In this document: positions 25,637-34,031 of the stretch, piece after piece
Position numbering within the stretch: the stretch's first letter is position 1
How the letters are laid out: every line of letters begins with the position of its first letter
NCBI RefSeq assembly: GCF_022869805.1
Contig: NZ_CP094974.1
Location: 4,216,001-4,280,000 of the forward strand
DNA length: 64,000 nt
From: Halosolutus halophilus
GTDB taxonomy: Archaea > Halobacteriota > Halobacteria > Halobacteriales > Natrialbaceae
Reading direction: 5' to 3'
Notes under the pieces: model-generated
Told to the model about the DNA's origin: nothing
The model's input: only the letters and a program-made list of their open reading frames with translations
Database searches by the model: none
Translations under genes and position numbers: made by a program

Positions 25637-27739
25637 CTAGGGCCGGCGGCCGAACACCGCGACCAGCGCCAGGACGAGTCCCGCAAGCGCCGCCAGCGCA
25701 GTTGGAGCGCCGAATCCGGGTAGAGCTTCGACCCTGTCGATCGGATTCGGCCCGACCGTAACCGTCGTCGACTGGTCGCCGACGGCGACCTCGAACCGCC
25801 CGCTGTCGTCGAACGTCATCGTCTCCGTGACCGTCTCGCGCTCGCCCGGGGCGACGACGACGAGCGCCTCGGCGACGGTTCCCGCCGGCGTCCGGAACGC
25901 GAGGACGGCCGCTCCCGGCCGATCGGCCGCGGCTTCGACCGTCGCGGTGACCGACACTTCCTCGCCGGGTTCGGCGACGTCCGGATGGACCTCCAGCCCG
26001 GTCACGGTCACGCTCGCGGGCGATCGGACGGACACCGTCAGGCGATCCGAACCGATCCGCAGGTCGTACGTGCCGGGTTCCGGGGGCGTCCACGTGAGGG
26101 CGTCCGACGTCCGATCGCCGGCCGCGAGTTCGACCCGCCGGTGATCGACGACGTCGCCGTCGACTGCGAGCGTCGCGTCTGCAGTGCCGTCCCGATCGCC
26201 GACGTTACTGATGACAACCGGGATCGTGACGGATTCGCCGGCGGGCACCGTGATCTCGGCCACCGCGTCCGCATCGGACGGCTCGCCGGGGCTCCACGGC
26301 TCGCCGCCGACCTCGATCGGGGCTGCGTCCAGTTCGTAGGCGAACTGCGCGACGGGCTGATCGAAGGCGGCCTCGTGGGCCGTCCGAGACCACGTCTCGG
26401 GCCTCCGATCGGTCCGGGTGTACCGCTCGGCGACCGATCGCACGTCCGTGCCGCCCTCGGCCGCGATCGCCGCGAGGAAGTCGTCCTCGGAGACGGCCCC
26501 GTCGTTCCGGTTCAACGTCCGGAACGCGTCCGCGAGCGTCCGATCGCCGTCCGTCGCGAGCCGGAGCTGGCGATCGATCTCGCCGTAGACGAGCGGTCCG
26601 GTCACGTAGTCCGTCCGATCGTCCGTCCAGGTCGTCGGGTCCGCGAGGATGGCGTCCGCGTAGGGGTCGCGTTCGCCCGCCTCGAGGTCGTCGGCGAACG
26701 CGTCGAAGTCGACCAGTCCCCGTTCGAGCGCGAACAGCCCCGCGTAGTACTCCGCCTGGGCCTCGACGAGCCACGCCGTCTCGGTCGTGGTTCCGACGTC
26801 GGGGTTGGCAAACGCCTGCCGCGTGTGGACGTACTCGTGGAGCCAGACGGTGTTCGCCTCGTCGAGGGGTGCGTCGGCGACGACCCACGCGTCGGACTCG
26901 CCGTACTGGAGCCCGCGGGCCGCCCACTCGACGTCGGTCGGCACCGCGACGACGAACACCTCGTCGTGGCTCGCACCGACGTCCAGCCGATCGCTCGCGC
27001 CGACGAGCGCGTCGAGAATCTCCCCGGGCGGCTCGGCGAGCGTCGCGTCGTCGGCGACGGCGAGCCTGATGCGCTCCCCGTCGCCCGTTCGTTCGTACTC
27101 GGTCACCGGCCCGAAGTACGCGATATCGCCGCCGGTCGCGCCGGGGCCGTCGACGGTGACCGTCTCCTCGATGCCGACGGGTTCGGTCCACCGGAAGGAG
27201 AGTCCGACCCCCGGCACCCGGACGACGCCCCAGTCGCCCGTATCGACGAAGGTGTAGCCGTCACCGTCGCGTGACGGGGGACCGACTCGTTCGTCCGCGG
27301 CGTCCTCGTGACCGTCGTCTCCCGTCCGATCGGCCGGCATCGTGAACCGGATCGTCGGCTCGTCGGTCACACCGGTCCAGCGGTAGGTTCCCTTCTCGGT
27401 CCGTTGGAAGCCGTCGGTCGACTCGACGGACGCTGCAGGTTCGAGTTCGACCTCGAGTTCCGTCACCGGATCGGGCACGCGGAACGTCATCTCGGTCTCG
27501 AACTCGCCCGGCCGATCGGGCAGGTGACGGAGGACGGTGGTTCGGTGGAGGACGTCGTTCGCCGTCGCGGCGGTGGTGGTCCCGCCCTCCGCGGAAGCGG
27601 CGGACAATCCGGCGTACGTGGCGTCGGCCGGAGCCGCCGTCGGCCGGGGCGGCCCGTGCGTATCGACAGCGCCGACGCTCGCGGGAACTGCGACGACGAG
27701 CAAACAGGTGACGAAGACGAGCCAGGCCCGGGAGGTCAC
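25637..27739 (-). CDS. exported HExxH (gluzincin-type) protein with PGF-CTERM-like tail
   Basis: A 700-residue secreted protein. GTG at 27739 gives a Sec-type signal (VTSRAWLVFVTCLLVVAV...); the codons upstream of it are not signal-like. The zinc motif is H301-E302-H305 (LHEYVHTRQAF) with a likely third ligand Glu326 (or Glu330) in WLVEAQAEYYAG, so a gluzincin-type fold related to M61 or M1. Beta-rich domains follow, with DVVDHRRVELAAG-type CARDB-like segments. The C-terminus is LPGFGAPT, a hydrophobic helix and GRRP, as in PGF-CTERM archaeosortase substrates. It is probably anchored to the S-layer side. Its substrate is unknown. The H-NOX gene ends 3 bp from its stop (convergent). Confidence 0.75.
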   Translation of the reverse strand: MTSRAWLVFVTCLLVVAVPASVGAVDTHGPPRPTAAPADATYAGLSAASAEGGTTTAATANDVLHRTTVLRHLPDRPGEFETEMTFRVPDPVTELEVELEPAASVESTDGFQRTEKGTYRWTGVTDEPTIRFTMPADRTGDDGHEDAADERVGPPSRDGDGYTFVDTGDWGVVRVPGVGLSFRWTEPVGIEETVTVDGPGATGGDIAYFGPVTEYERTGDGERIRLAVADDATLAEPPGEILDALVGASDRLDVGASHDEVFVVAVPTDVEWAARGLQYGESDAWVVADAPLDEANTVWLHEYVHTRQAFANPDVGTTTETAWLVEAQAEYYAGLFALERGLVDFDAFADDLEAGERDPYADAILADPTTWTDDRTDYVTGPLVYGEIDRQLRLATDGDRTLADAFRTLNRNDGAVSEDDFLAAIAAEGGTDVRSVAERYTRTDRRPETWSRTAHEAAFDQPVAQFAYELDAAPIEVGGEPWSPGEPSDADAVAEITVPAGESVTIPVVISNVGDRDGTADATLAVDGDVVDHRRVELAAGDRTSDALTWTPPEPGTYDLRIGSDRLTVSVRSPASVTVTGLEVHPDVAEPGEEVSVTATVEAAADRPGAAVLAFRTPAGTVAEALVVVAPGERETVTETMTFDDSGRFEVAVGDQSTTVTVGPNPIDRVEALPGFGAPTALAALAGLVLALVAVFGRRP

Positions 27740-27901
27740 AGAGAGACACTGGAAACTGATAGTCAAGTCTTTTGTGGTAATATCGTCCACACGACGGCTC
27801 AGTCTGTGAATTTTGCTATGACGATACCCTGACAGCGATAGTCTCCTGACCGGCACGGGGAATATCAGCCTTGATCTACCAGAGAGATTCATATGCGTTG
27901 T

Positions 27902-27919
27902 AAAATGGAGTCACATTTT
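27902..27919. promoter_or_regulatory. inverted repeat in a divergent intergenic region
   Basis: AAAATG-GAGTCA-CATTTT, a perfect 6-bp inverted repeat with a 6-nt spacer. It sits between the start of the HExxH gene (27739) and the small Tat gene (28014), in an AT-rich patch. It could be a dimeric-regulator site; there is no direct evidence of binding. Confidence 0.3.
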
Positions 27920-28013
27920 GTGGCGTGCCAGTATCCCACACGAGAGCGAACGACACCCACGGAGATCGTGCGATCGAACCGCGCGGCGGACCGGGATGGA
28001 GGACGGAGTGCAT

Positions 28014-28274
28014 ATGAGTAGCGATCGAGACGACCTTCCGCGACGGACGGTGCTCGGCAGCGTCGCGGGCTTCGGACTGCTCACGGTCCCGGACGTTCAC
28101 GCCGGCAGCGGTACGCCGGCGTCCCGGATCGGGGCCGACTACGCCCCGAACGTCGATCGATCGACGGCCAGTCGGTCGACAGTCGGGACCGACCTGCTCC
28201 CGGCCGCGAGATCGACCCCTCCGACGGGACCGATCTTCGAAACTGGAGGGTCGGATTTACTGAACGTCCGCTAA
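28014..28274 (+). CDS. small Tat-exported protein
   Basis: An 86-residue protein. The N-terminus carries PRRTVLGSVAGFGLLTVP (twin Arg at 10-11, hydrophobic core to about residue 26), then a Ser/Thr/Arg-rich mature part with no recognisable domain, ending GGSDLLNVR. The ATG is preceded by a weak AT context. GC third-position bias supports coding, but the protein is short and lacks homologues I can name. A 14-bp palindrome straddles its stop. Confidence 0.45.
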   Translation: MSSDRDDLPRRTVLGSVAGFGLLTVPDVHAGSGTPASRIGADYAPNVDRSTASRSTVGTDLLPAARSTPPTGPIFETGGSDLLNVR

Positions 28275-28285
28275 AAACGTTTTTA
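28272..28285. promoter_or_regulatory. palindrome between the Tat gene and the DUF4382 gene
   Basis: TAAAAACGTTTTTA is a perfect 14-bp palindrome overlapping the stop codon of the small Tat gene and including the run TTTTTAAA. It may terminate that transcript, hold a TATA box for the lipoprotein gene 63 bp downstream, or be a regulator site. Confidence 0.3.
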
Positions 28286-28347
28286 AACAATTCTAACCGA
28301 ACGAACGATCGTCGCCACTTACCCCGCTGCCGTTCGACGGGACGACC

Positions 28348-29271
28348 ATGCCAGAAAAGCAGTCGAGTCACGATCGCAGCCGAAACGACGATCGGTTCAA
28401 ATCCATCGTTGGGCGCCGCGCGTTCATCGCCGCTGGCAGTGGTGTCAGTGCGACGCTGCTCGCCGGGTGCACGGCAGATAGTACGCCGGCGGACGATGAG
28501 AACACCGAGGGGTCCACGGACGACGCGGATACCGAGAGTGGAAACTTCCGGCTGCTCATCAGTGACATGCCGGCCGACATCGGAGATTTCGACAGGCTGG
28601 ACGTCACCTTCGACAGGGCTCGTATCTTCGACGGCGGGAACGAGGAAGCGGACGACGAAGACGAATCGGACGACGACAAAGAAGCCGCAGACGAAGAAGA
28701 ACAGGCGGACGACGGGGACGGTGCCGACGATCCGGACGACGACGAGGAAGACGAGGAGGAATCCGAGAAAGAAGACGACGAAGAAAACGAGAACGTCGAG
28801 CGAAAACGCGGGTTCTACATCCTCGACCTCGACGGTGCGACGGTGGATCTCACGCAGGTCGTCGGTGACAAAGCGACGAACGTCTTCGAGGGAGGCCTGT
28901 CGGAAGGCACCTACCAGAAGATCGAACTTTACGTCTCGGACGTCGAGGGGATCGTCGACGGCGAAGCGGTGGAGGTGAACGTCCCGAACGAAAAACTGCA
29001 GATCAACAAATCCTTCGAGATCGGTGGCGACGACTCCGTCGAGTTCGTGTTCGACATCAACGTGGTCAAGCGCGGGCCGGACAACGGCTACAATCTGAAG
29101 CCCGTGATTTCGAAGAGTGGTGTCAACGGCAAGGATATCGACGTCCAAGAGGTGAAAGACGACGCGGACAAAGGTGACGAGAAAAAGAAGAAAGGAGCCG
29201 GCGATGAGGACGGTGCCGCCGAGACGGAGGAAAACGGCACTGATGAGGACGACGACGGAGCCGACAATTGA
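28348..29271 (+). CDS. DUF4382-domain lipoprotein with a long acidic insert
   Basis: A 307-residue exported lipoprotein: twin Arg (GRRAFIAAG), lipobox LLAGC (Cys41). The DUF4382 fold begins with NFRLLISDMPADIGDFDRL and resumes after an insertion with FYILDLDGATVDLTQV, YQKIELYVSDVEGI and VEFVFDINVVKRG. Residues about 98-150 are almost only Asp/Glu/Ala/Lys and interrupt the domain; a second acidic tail (about 280-307) ends the protein. The function of DUF4382 is not known; a surface or adhesive role has been suggested for beta-rich members. The acidic insert may bind cations. A 28-bp repeat lies just past the stop. Confidence 0.8.
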   Translation: MPEKQSSHDRSRNDDRFKSIVGRRAFIAAGSGVSATLLAGCTADSTPADDENTEGSTDDADTESGNFRLLISDMPADIGDFDRLDVTFDRARIFDGGNEEADDEDESDDDKEAADEEEQADDGDGADDPDDDEEDEEESEKEDDEENENVERKRGFYILDLDGATVDLTQVVGDKATNVFEGGLSEGTYQKIELYVSDVEGIVDGEAVEVNVPNEKLQINKSFEIGGDDSVEFVFDINVVKRGPDNGYNLKPVISKSGVNGKDIDVQEVKDDADKGDEKKKKGAGDEDGAAETEENGTDEDDDGADN

Positions 29272-29346
29272 GAGCGATCGATGAGACCTGTTCCGTAACC
29301 ATCGGCTCGCCGCCGGTCTGAAATCGACTCCGGATCGCTCAGCGTT

Positions 29347-29443
29347 GTCTCGTCCGGGATCACGCCAGTCTCGAGTCTCGTCCGGGATCACGCCAGTCTC
29401 GAGTCTCGTCCGGGATCACGCCAGTCTCGAGTCTCGTTCGGGA
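29347..29443. repeat. tandem repeat with a 28-bp unit
   Basis: Three near-identical copies of a 28-bp unit (TCTCGTCCGGGATCACGCCA followed by GTCTCGAG) start at about 29348, 29376 and 29404, and a fourth partial, altered copy starts at 29432. It lies between the 3' ends of the DUF4382 and ileS genes. There are no spacers, so it is a minisatellite-type array. Confidence 0.7.
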
Positions 29444-29462
29444 ACGTCGGCCGGTCCCGAGC

Positions 29463-32400
29463 TCAGTCCGACGCTTCGGCGGTCGCGAGCGGCTCGATCG
29501 CGATCGTCACGTCGACGTCCTCGACCTCCCACTCCTTGCGGTGGCCGTCCTCGACCGTCCCGATCTCGTCGGCGCGGACCTCCTCGCGGATCAGGTCCGT
29601 CCGCTCGTCGACGAGGGCGGCGACGCGATCGTCGTCGATCTCGAGGTCCAGCGCGATCCGCTCTTCGACGTCGAGGTCGAGGTCCTTGCGCATCTCCTGG
29701 ACGCGGCGGATGACCTCGCGGGCGTAGCCCTCGCTCTCGATGTCGTCGGTCAGCGAGGCGTCGACGTAGACGACGCCGCGATCGTCGCCGTTCAGGCCGA
29801 ACGCGCTCCCGGCGACGCCCTCGGGCGTCTGAGTGACGAACGAAACCATCGATTCCTCGAGTTCCTCGTCGGCTTCGAGGACGTCCGCGACGGCCGCCTC
29901 GATCGCCTCGAGGCTCGGCTCCTCGACGCGGGCCTCGTTGAGCGCGTTCATGACCGTCTCGGCGCGATCGCCGAACGCCGGGCCGAGTTCGCTCATGTCG
30001 GCCTCGGCGCTGTACTCGAGTTCGCCCCAGCGATCGTCGGGCGAGACCAGTTCGATATCGCGGGCGTTGAGCCGATCCTCGAGCAGCGGCGTGTGGCGCT
30101 CGACGGCTTCGACCACCCGCTCGTCGTTCGGGGCGACGACGACCCGCGGGACCGGCCAGCGGAGTTTGCGACCGGCCTGCTGACGGGCGTTCGCGCCGGC
30201 TTCCTCGATCGCCCGCAGGAGTTCGACGTCGTCCTCGAGTTGCTCGTCCTCCCAGTACTCCTCGACGCCCGGCCAGTCACACATGTGGACGGTGTCGTGT
30301 CCGGCGTCGCCGGTCAGGGTACCGTAGATCTCGTCGCTGACGAACGGCGCGTACGGGGCGAGCAGGGCGACGATCTCCCGTAGCACCCGATAGATCGTCG
30401 CGTAAGCGGCCCGTTTGGAGGCGCTGTCCTCTTCCTCCCACATGCGTTCGCGGACCGCCTGCACGTAGAACCGCGAGAGGTCGTCGACGACGAACTCGAC
30501 GAGGGCGTCGACCGCCTTGTCCTGGCGGAAGTCCTCGAAGTGGGCGGTCATCTCGGCCTTCGTGGACTGCAACCGGGCGAGGATCCACTCGTCGATCAGT
30601 TCGAGGTCGTCGTCGACGTCCTCGAGGGTCGTCTGCTGCGGGTCGAAATCGTCCAGGCGCATGTACGGCAGCGGGAACCGGAAGACGTTCCACAGCGTCC
30701 GCAAGTGGTTCTCCATCGTCTGCATGCCGTCCCAGGAGAAGCGCATGTCGTCGCCCTGCGGGTTGTTCGACAGCAGGAACAGCCGCATCACGTCCCGGCC
30801 GTGGCGATCGATCGCCTCGTGGGGATCGATCAGGATGTCCTTGGACTTCGACATCGCGCGGCCGTCGGGCATGAGCGCGTGGCCGTGCATCAGCACCTCC
30901 CTGTATGGAATCTCGCCGAGCGCGGCGGTACCCATGCCCAACTGGGACCAGAACCAGCCCCGGGTCTGGTCGTGGGCCTCGAGGATGAAGTCCGCGGGCC
31001 AGAGTTCGTCGAACCGGCTGTCGTCCTCGGGGTAGTTCAGCGTCCCCCACGACGCCACGGAGGAGTCGAGCCAGACGTCGAAGACGTCGGGCACGCGCGT
31101 GTAGGTCGTGCCGTCCTCGGTGATCGTGAGGTCGTCGACCGTGTCCTTGTGGAGGTCGACCTCGTCGGGATCGATCTCCTGGTCGACCCGATCGGCGAGT
31201 TCCTCGCGATCGGCGACGACGATCCGGTCCTGATCGTCGTCGCGGTCTTCGGGCGTCCAGACCGGCAACGGGATGCCCCAGTAGCGCTGGCGGGAGACGT
31301 TCCAGTCGGGGGCCTCCTCGACGAAGTCCCGGAAACGGTTGTCGCGGGCCCACTCGGGGTGCCACTCGCTGTCCCCGATGTTCTCGAGGAGTTCGTCCTT
31401 GACGTCCGTGATCGTGATGAACCACTGATCGGTGACGATCTGGATGATGCCCGTGTCACAGCGCCAGCAGTGCCCGTAGCTGTGGGTGGTGGTACCCGAC
31501 GCGAGCAATGTGCCGTTGGCCTCGAGGTCCGCCACGATCTCTTCGTCGGCGTCCTTGACGAACTGGCCCTCGTACTTGCCCCCTTCCTCGGCGTAAACGC
31601 CGTCGCTGTCGACGGGACAGAAGATCGGGAAGCCGAGTTCGCGACCGCGCTCGAAGTCCTCCTCACCGTGGCCCGGCGCGGAGTGGACGAGGCCGGTCCC
31701 GTCGCCGTGCGTGTCGACGTAGTCCGCGGCGTAGACCTCGAACGCGCCCTCGGCGTCGACGTGGTCCGGCACCTCCTCGACGAGCGGGTGCTCGTACGAC
31801 CAGCCGATCAGTTCCTCGCCGGTCAACTCCTCGACGATCTCGTAGTCCTCGTACCGGCCCTCCTTCAGGACGTCCTCGTACTTCGCTTCGGCGACGTAGA
31901 GGAGTTCTTCCTCGTCATCCTCCGCGGAGCGTTGCTCCGCGCTCTTCTTCGCGCGGACGCCGACGTAGTCGCCCTCCTCGTCGACCGCGACGAACGTGTT
32001 CGCGGGGATGGTCCACGGGGTCGTCGTCCAGATGACGATCGAGCCCTCGCGGTCGGTGAGGTCGAATTTGACGTAGATCGAGGGGTCCTCGACGTCCTCG
32101 TACTCGACCTCGTTGTTCGCGATCGCGGTCTCACAGCGGGGACACTGCGAGATGGATCGGTGGCCCTTTTCGACGAGACCGCGCTCGGCGGCCTTCGAGA
32201 AGCCCCACCAGGCGGCCTCCATGTACTCCGGACTGACCGTCCGGTAGGGGTTCTCCCAGTCCATCCAGACGCCGAAGTCCTGGAAGTCCGACTGCAGGCC
32301 CTCGAGTTGCTCGTTGGCGTAGTCTTTGCACTCCTGGATGAAGTTCTCCTCGCCGTACTCCTCGATGTCCTGCTTGTTCTCGAAGCCGAGTCGTTCCTCG

Positions 32401-32693
32401 ACGCGGGTCTCGATCGGCAACCCGTGCATGTCGTACCCCGGCCGATCGGTGACGTCGTACCCCTGCATCCGGAAGAAGCGGAGGTAGACGTCCTTGAGAG
32501 ACTTGTTCCAGGTAGTCCCCATGTGCGCCGATCCGGACGTGTACGGCGGGCCGTCCACGAAGAAGAAGGATTCACCGTCCGAGCGATGCTCGACCGTCTG
32601 TTCGTAGGCGTCGACCTCGTCCCAGTACTCGAACACCCGCTGTTCGAGTTCGTGGGGATCGTACTGGTCGTCGACCTCGCCGAACCTGCTCAT
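29463..32693 (-). CDS. ileS: isoleucyl-tRNA synthetase
   Basis: A 1076-residue class I synthetase. The HIGH-like motif is SGSAHMGT, the KMSKS-type motif AMSKSKDI, and the long editing (CP1) domain lies between about residues 190 and 400. The C-terminal anticodon-binding region follows. It charges isoleucine onto tRNA-Ile and edits valine. The length fits the archaeal/eukaryotic-type IleRS. A TTTACT element about 26 nt before the ATG suggests a leaderless mRNA. It is a single gene. Confidence 0.96.
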   Translation of the reverse strand: MSRFGEVDDQYDPHELEQRVFEYWDEVDAYEQTVEHRSDGESFFFVDGPPYTSGSAHMGTTWNKSLKDVYLRFFRMQGYDVTDRPGYDMHGLPIETRVEERLGFENKQDIEEYGEENFIQECKDYANEQLEGLQSDFQDFGVWMDWENPYRTVSPEYMEAAWWGFSKAAERGLVEKGHRSISQCPRCETAIANNEVEYEDVEDPSIYVKFDLTDREGSIVIWTTTPWTIPANTFVAVDEEGDYVGVRAKKSAEQRSAEDDEEELLYVAEAKYEDVLKEGRYEDYEIVEELTGEELIGWSYEHPLVEEVPDHVDAEGAFEVYAADYVDTHGDGTGLVHSAPGHGEEDFERGRELGFPIFCPVDSDGVYAEEGGKYEGQFVKDADEEIVADLEANGTLLASGTTTHSYGHCWRCDTGIIQIVTDQWFITITDVKDELLENIGDSEWHPEWARDNRFRDFVEEAPDWNVSRQRYWGIPLPVWTPEDRDDDQDRIVVADREELADRVDQEIDPDEVDLHKDTVDDLTITEDGTTYTRVPDVFDVWLDSSVASWGTLNYPEDDSRFDELWPADFILEAHDQTRGWFWSQLGMGTAALGEIPYREVLMHGHALMPDGRAMSKSKDILIDPHEAIDRHGRDVMRLFLLSNNPQGDDMRFSWDGMQTMENHLRTLWNVFRFPLPYMRLDDFDPQQTTLEDVDDDLELIDEWILARLQSTKAEMTAHFEDFRQDKAVDALVEFVVDDLSRFYVQAVRERMWEEEDSASKRAAYATIYRVLREIVALLAPYAPFVSDEIYGTLTGDAGHDTVHMCDWPGVEEYWEDEQLEDDVELLRAIEEAGANARQQAGRKLRWPVPRVVVAPNDERVVEAVERHTPLLEDRLNARDIELVSPDDRWGELEYSAEADMSELGPAFGDRAETVMNALNEARVEEPSLEAIEAAVADVLEADEELEESMVSFVTQTPEGVAGSAFGLNGDDRGVVYVDASLTDDIESEGYAREVIRRVQEMRKDLDLDVEERIALDLEIDDDRVAALVDERTDLIREEVRADEIGTVEDGHRKEWEVEDVDVTIAIEPLATAEASD

Positions 32694-32831
32694 ACCAGAG
32701 GTAACTGGCTGGTGCAGTAAAGAGGAATCGATATCGAGGGTCCGGCGATCGGACCGACGGCGCCCGGGGTGGCCGTTCGAGGTGCCGATCGCCGAGCAGG
32801 TGGACGAAGAACGCGGACCCGCTCGGACCGA

Positions 32832-33053
32832 TCAGACGACTTGCGAGAGGATTTTCTGGTAGCCGAGGCCGTAGGCACCGGCGTAGAGCATGACACAGCC
32901 GATCGCGGCGAGCCACATGGCGACCGTCGCTTCGCCCGCCCCGAGGTGCTGGAAACTCGCGTACTCCGCTGCGATTCCGCCCGTCGTGAGGATCCCTGCA
33001 ATGGCGGTATAGACGACCAGTGAGAGCGATTCTGCGATGAGTTCCGATGTCAT
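32832..33053 (-). CDS. small membrane protein, unknown function
   Basis: A 73-residue protein with about two helices (LVVYTAIAGILTTGGIAAE and TVAMWLAAIGCVMLYAGAYGLG) and a short C-terminus KILSQVV. ATG at 33053 is chosen over one 14 codons upstream; ATTTAC at 33079-33084 is the probable TATA box for it. It resembles small haloarchaeal two-helix proteins that I cannot name. It is divergent from the crotonase gene. Confidence 0.7.
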   Translation of the reverse strand: MTSELIAESLSLVVYTAIAGILTTGGIAAEYASFQHLGAGEATVAMWLAAIGCVMLYAGAYGLGYQKILSQVV

Positions 33054-33187
33054 TGTCGAGTCAAAGTTCCCGGGAGCACGTAAATCTGTCCCCACGAACG
33101 AAACGCGATCGTCGTGCGTTCGCTCACCCGATCGGCCGTCGCTCCACGGGAACTGTTAACTCGCAGCCTCGGGAACGTTCGGTCAGC

Positions 33188-33976
33188 ATGCCCGAGTACG
33201 AGAACCTCACCGTGGATCGCGACGACGGCGTCGCGACGGTAACGCTCCAGAGCACGGCCGGCCGAAACGCCTTGCACCTGGAGATGGCGAACGAACTGGT
33301 ATCCGTGGCCGCCTCACTCGGAGAAGACCCGGACGCGAGGTGTATCGTGCTGACCCACGACGGGGACTTTTTCGGGAGCGGTGCCGACCTCACGGCGTTT
33401 TCGGGCGGCGAATCCGACGCCCCGCTGCTCCGGCAACTGGCCGGCCGCCTCCACGAGGCGATCGTCCAGTTTCACCAGGCCGAGACGCCAGTCGTCGGCG
33501 GCGTCGACGGCATCGCCGCCGGGGCCGGGTTCAGCCTCGCGCTCATGCCCGATCTGGTCGTCCTCGGCGACGAGACGACGCTGAAATTCGCGTACCCGGG
33601 GATCGGACTGACGGGTGACGGCGGGGCGACGTTCTACCTGCCGCGACTGGTCGGCCTCCGGACCGCGAAGGAGATCGTCCTGCGTGACGAGCCGATCGAC
33701 CCCGAGGAGGCCGTCGAGATGGGGCTCGCGACCGAGGTCGTCCCGAGCGACGCGTTCGACGATCGACTCGCGGAACTCGCAAGCGAAGTGGCGTCGGGGC
33801 CGACGGCGGCGTTCGGAACGACGACCCGCCTGTTGACGGAGAGCTTCGACCGGGACCTCGAAGCGCAACTCGCGGCGGAGACGGACGCCATCGCGAACGC
33901 GACGCACACGGACGATTACGCACGGGGGCTCGACGCGTTCTTCGGCGACGACGATCCCGAGTTCGTCGGCCGATAG
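33188..33976 (+). CDS. enoyl-CoA hydratase/isomerase family protein
   Basis: A 262-residue crotonase. The oxyanion-hole strands read FGSGADLTAF and GGVDGIAAGAGFSLAL. The active-site loop IGLTGDGGATFYLPRLVG carries Asp where catalytic Glu is usual in crotonases; the arrangement is like PaaG-type isomerases, which use this Asp. It may isomerise or hydrate an acyl-CoA of phenylacetate or fatty-acid breakdown. It is a single gene with a TGTTAAC TATA-like element upstream. It could instead be an inactive or unusual crotonase. Confidence 0.8.
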   Translation: MPEYENLTVDRDDGVATVTLQSTAGRNALHLEMANELVSVAASLGEDPDARCIVLTHDGDFFGSGADLTAFSGGESDAPLLRQLAGRLHEAIVQFHQAETPVVGGVDGIAAGAGFSLALMPDLVVLGDETTLKFAYPGIGLTGDGGATFYLPRLVGLRTAKEIVLRDEPIDPEEAVEMGLATEVVPSDAFDDRLAELASEVASGPTAAFGTTTRLLTESFDRDLEAQLAAETDAIANATHTDDYARGLDAFFGDDDPEFVGR

Positions 33977-34001
33977 CGAGCGGCGGCCGTCGTACCGGCC
34001 C

Positions 34002-34009
34002 GCATATAT
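34002..34009 (+). promoter_or_regulatory. TATA-like element of the uracil-DNA glycosylase gene
   Basis: A GCATATAT element is centred about 26 nt upstream of the GTG start at 34032. It supports this unusual start codon. Confidence 0.5.
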
Positions 34010-34031
34010 CCCTGCGGACGTATCCTCGCGT

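Noticed and set aside
29347-29443. CRISPR array at the 28-bp repeat
   Set aside because: The copies are directly adjacent with no unique spacers, and no cas genes are seen.
30540-32720. A 726-codon plus-strand frame opposite ileS
   Set aside because: It is the antisense frame of ileS, whose HIGH- and KMSKS-type motifs are intact. The predicted protein has no recognisable domain.
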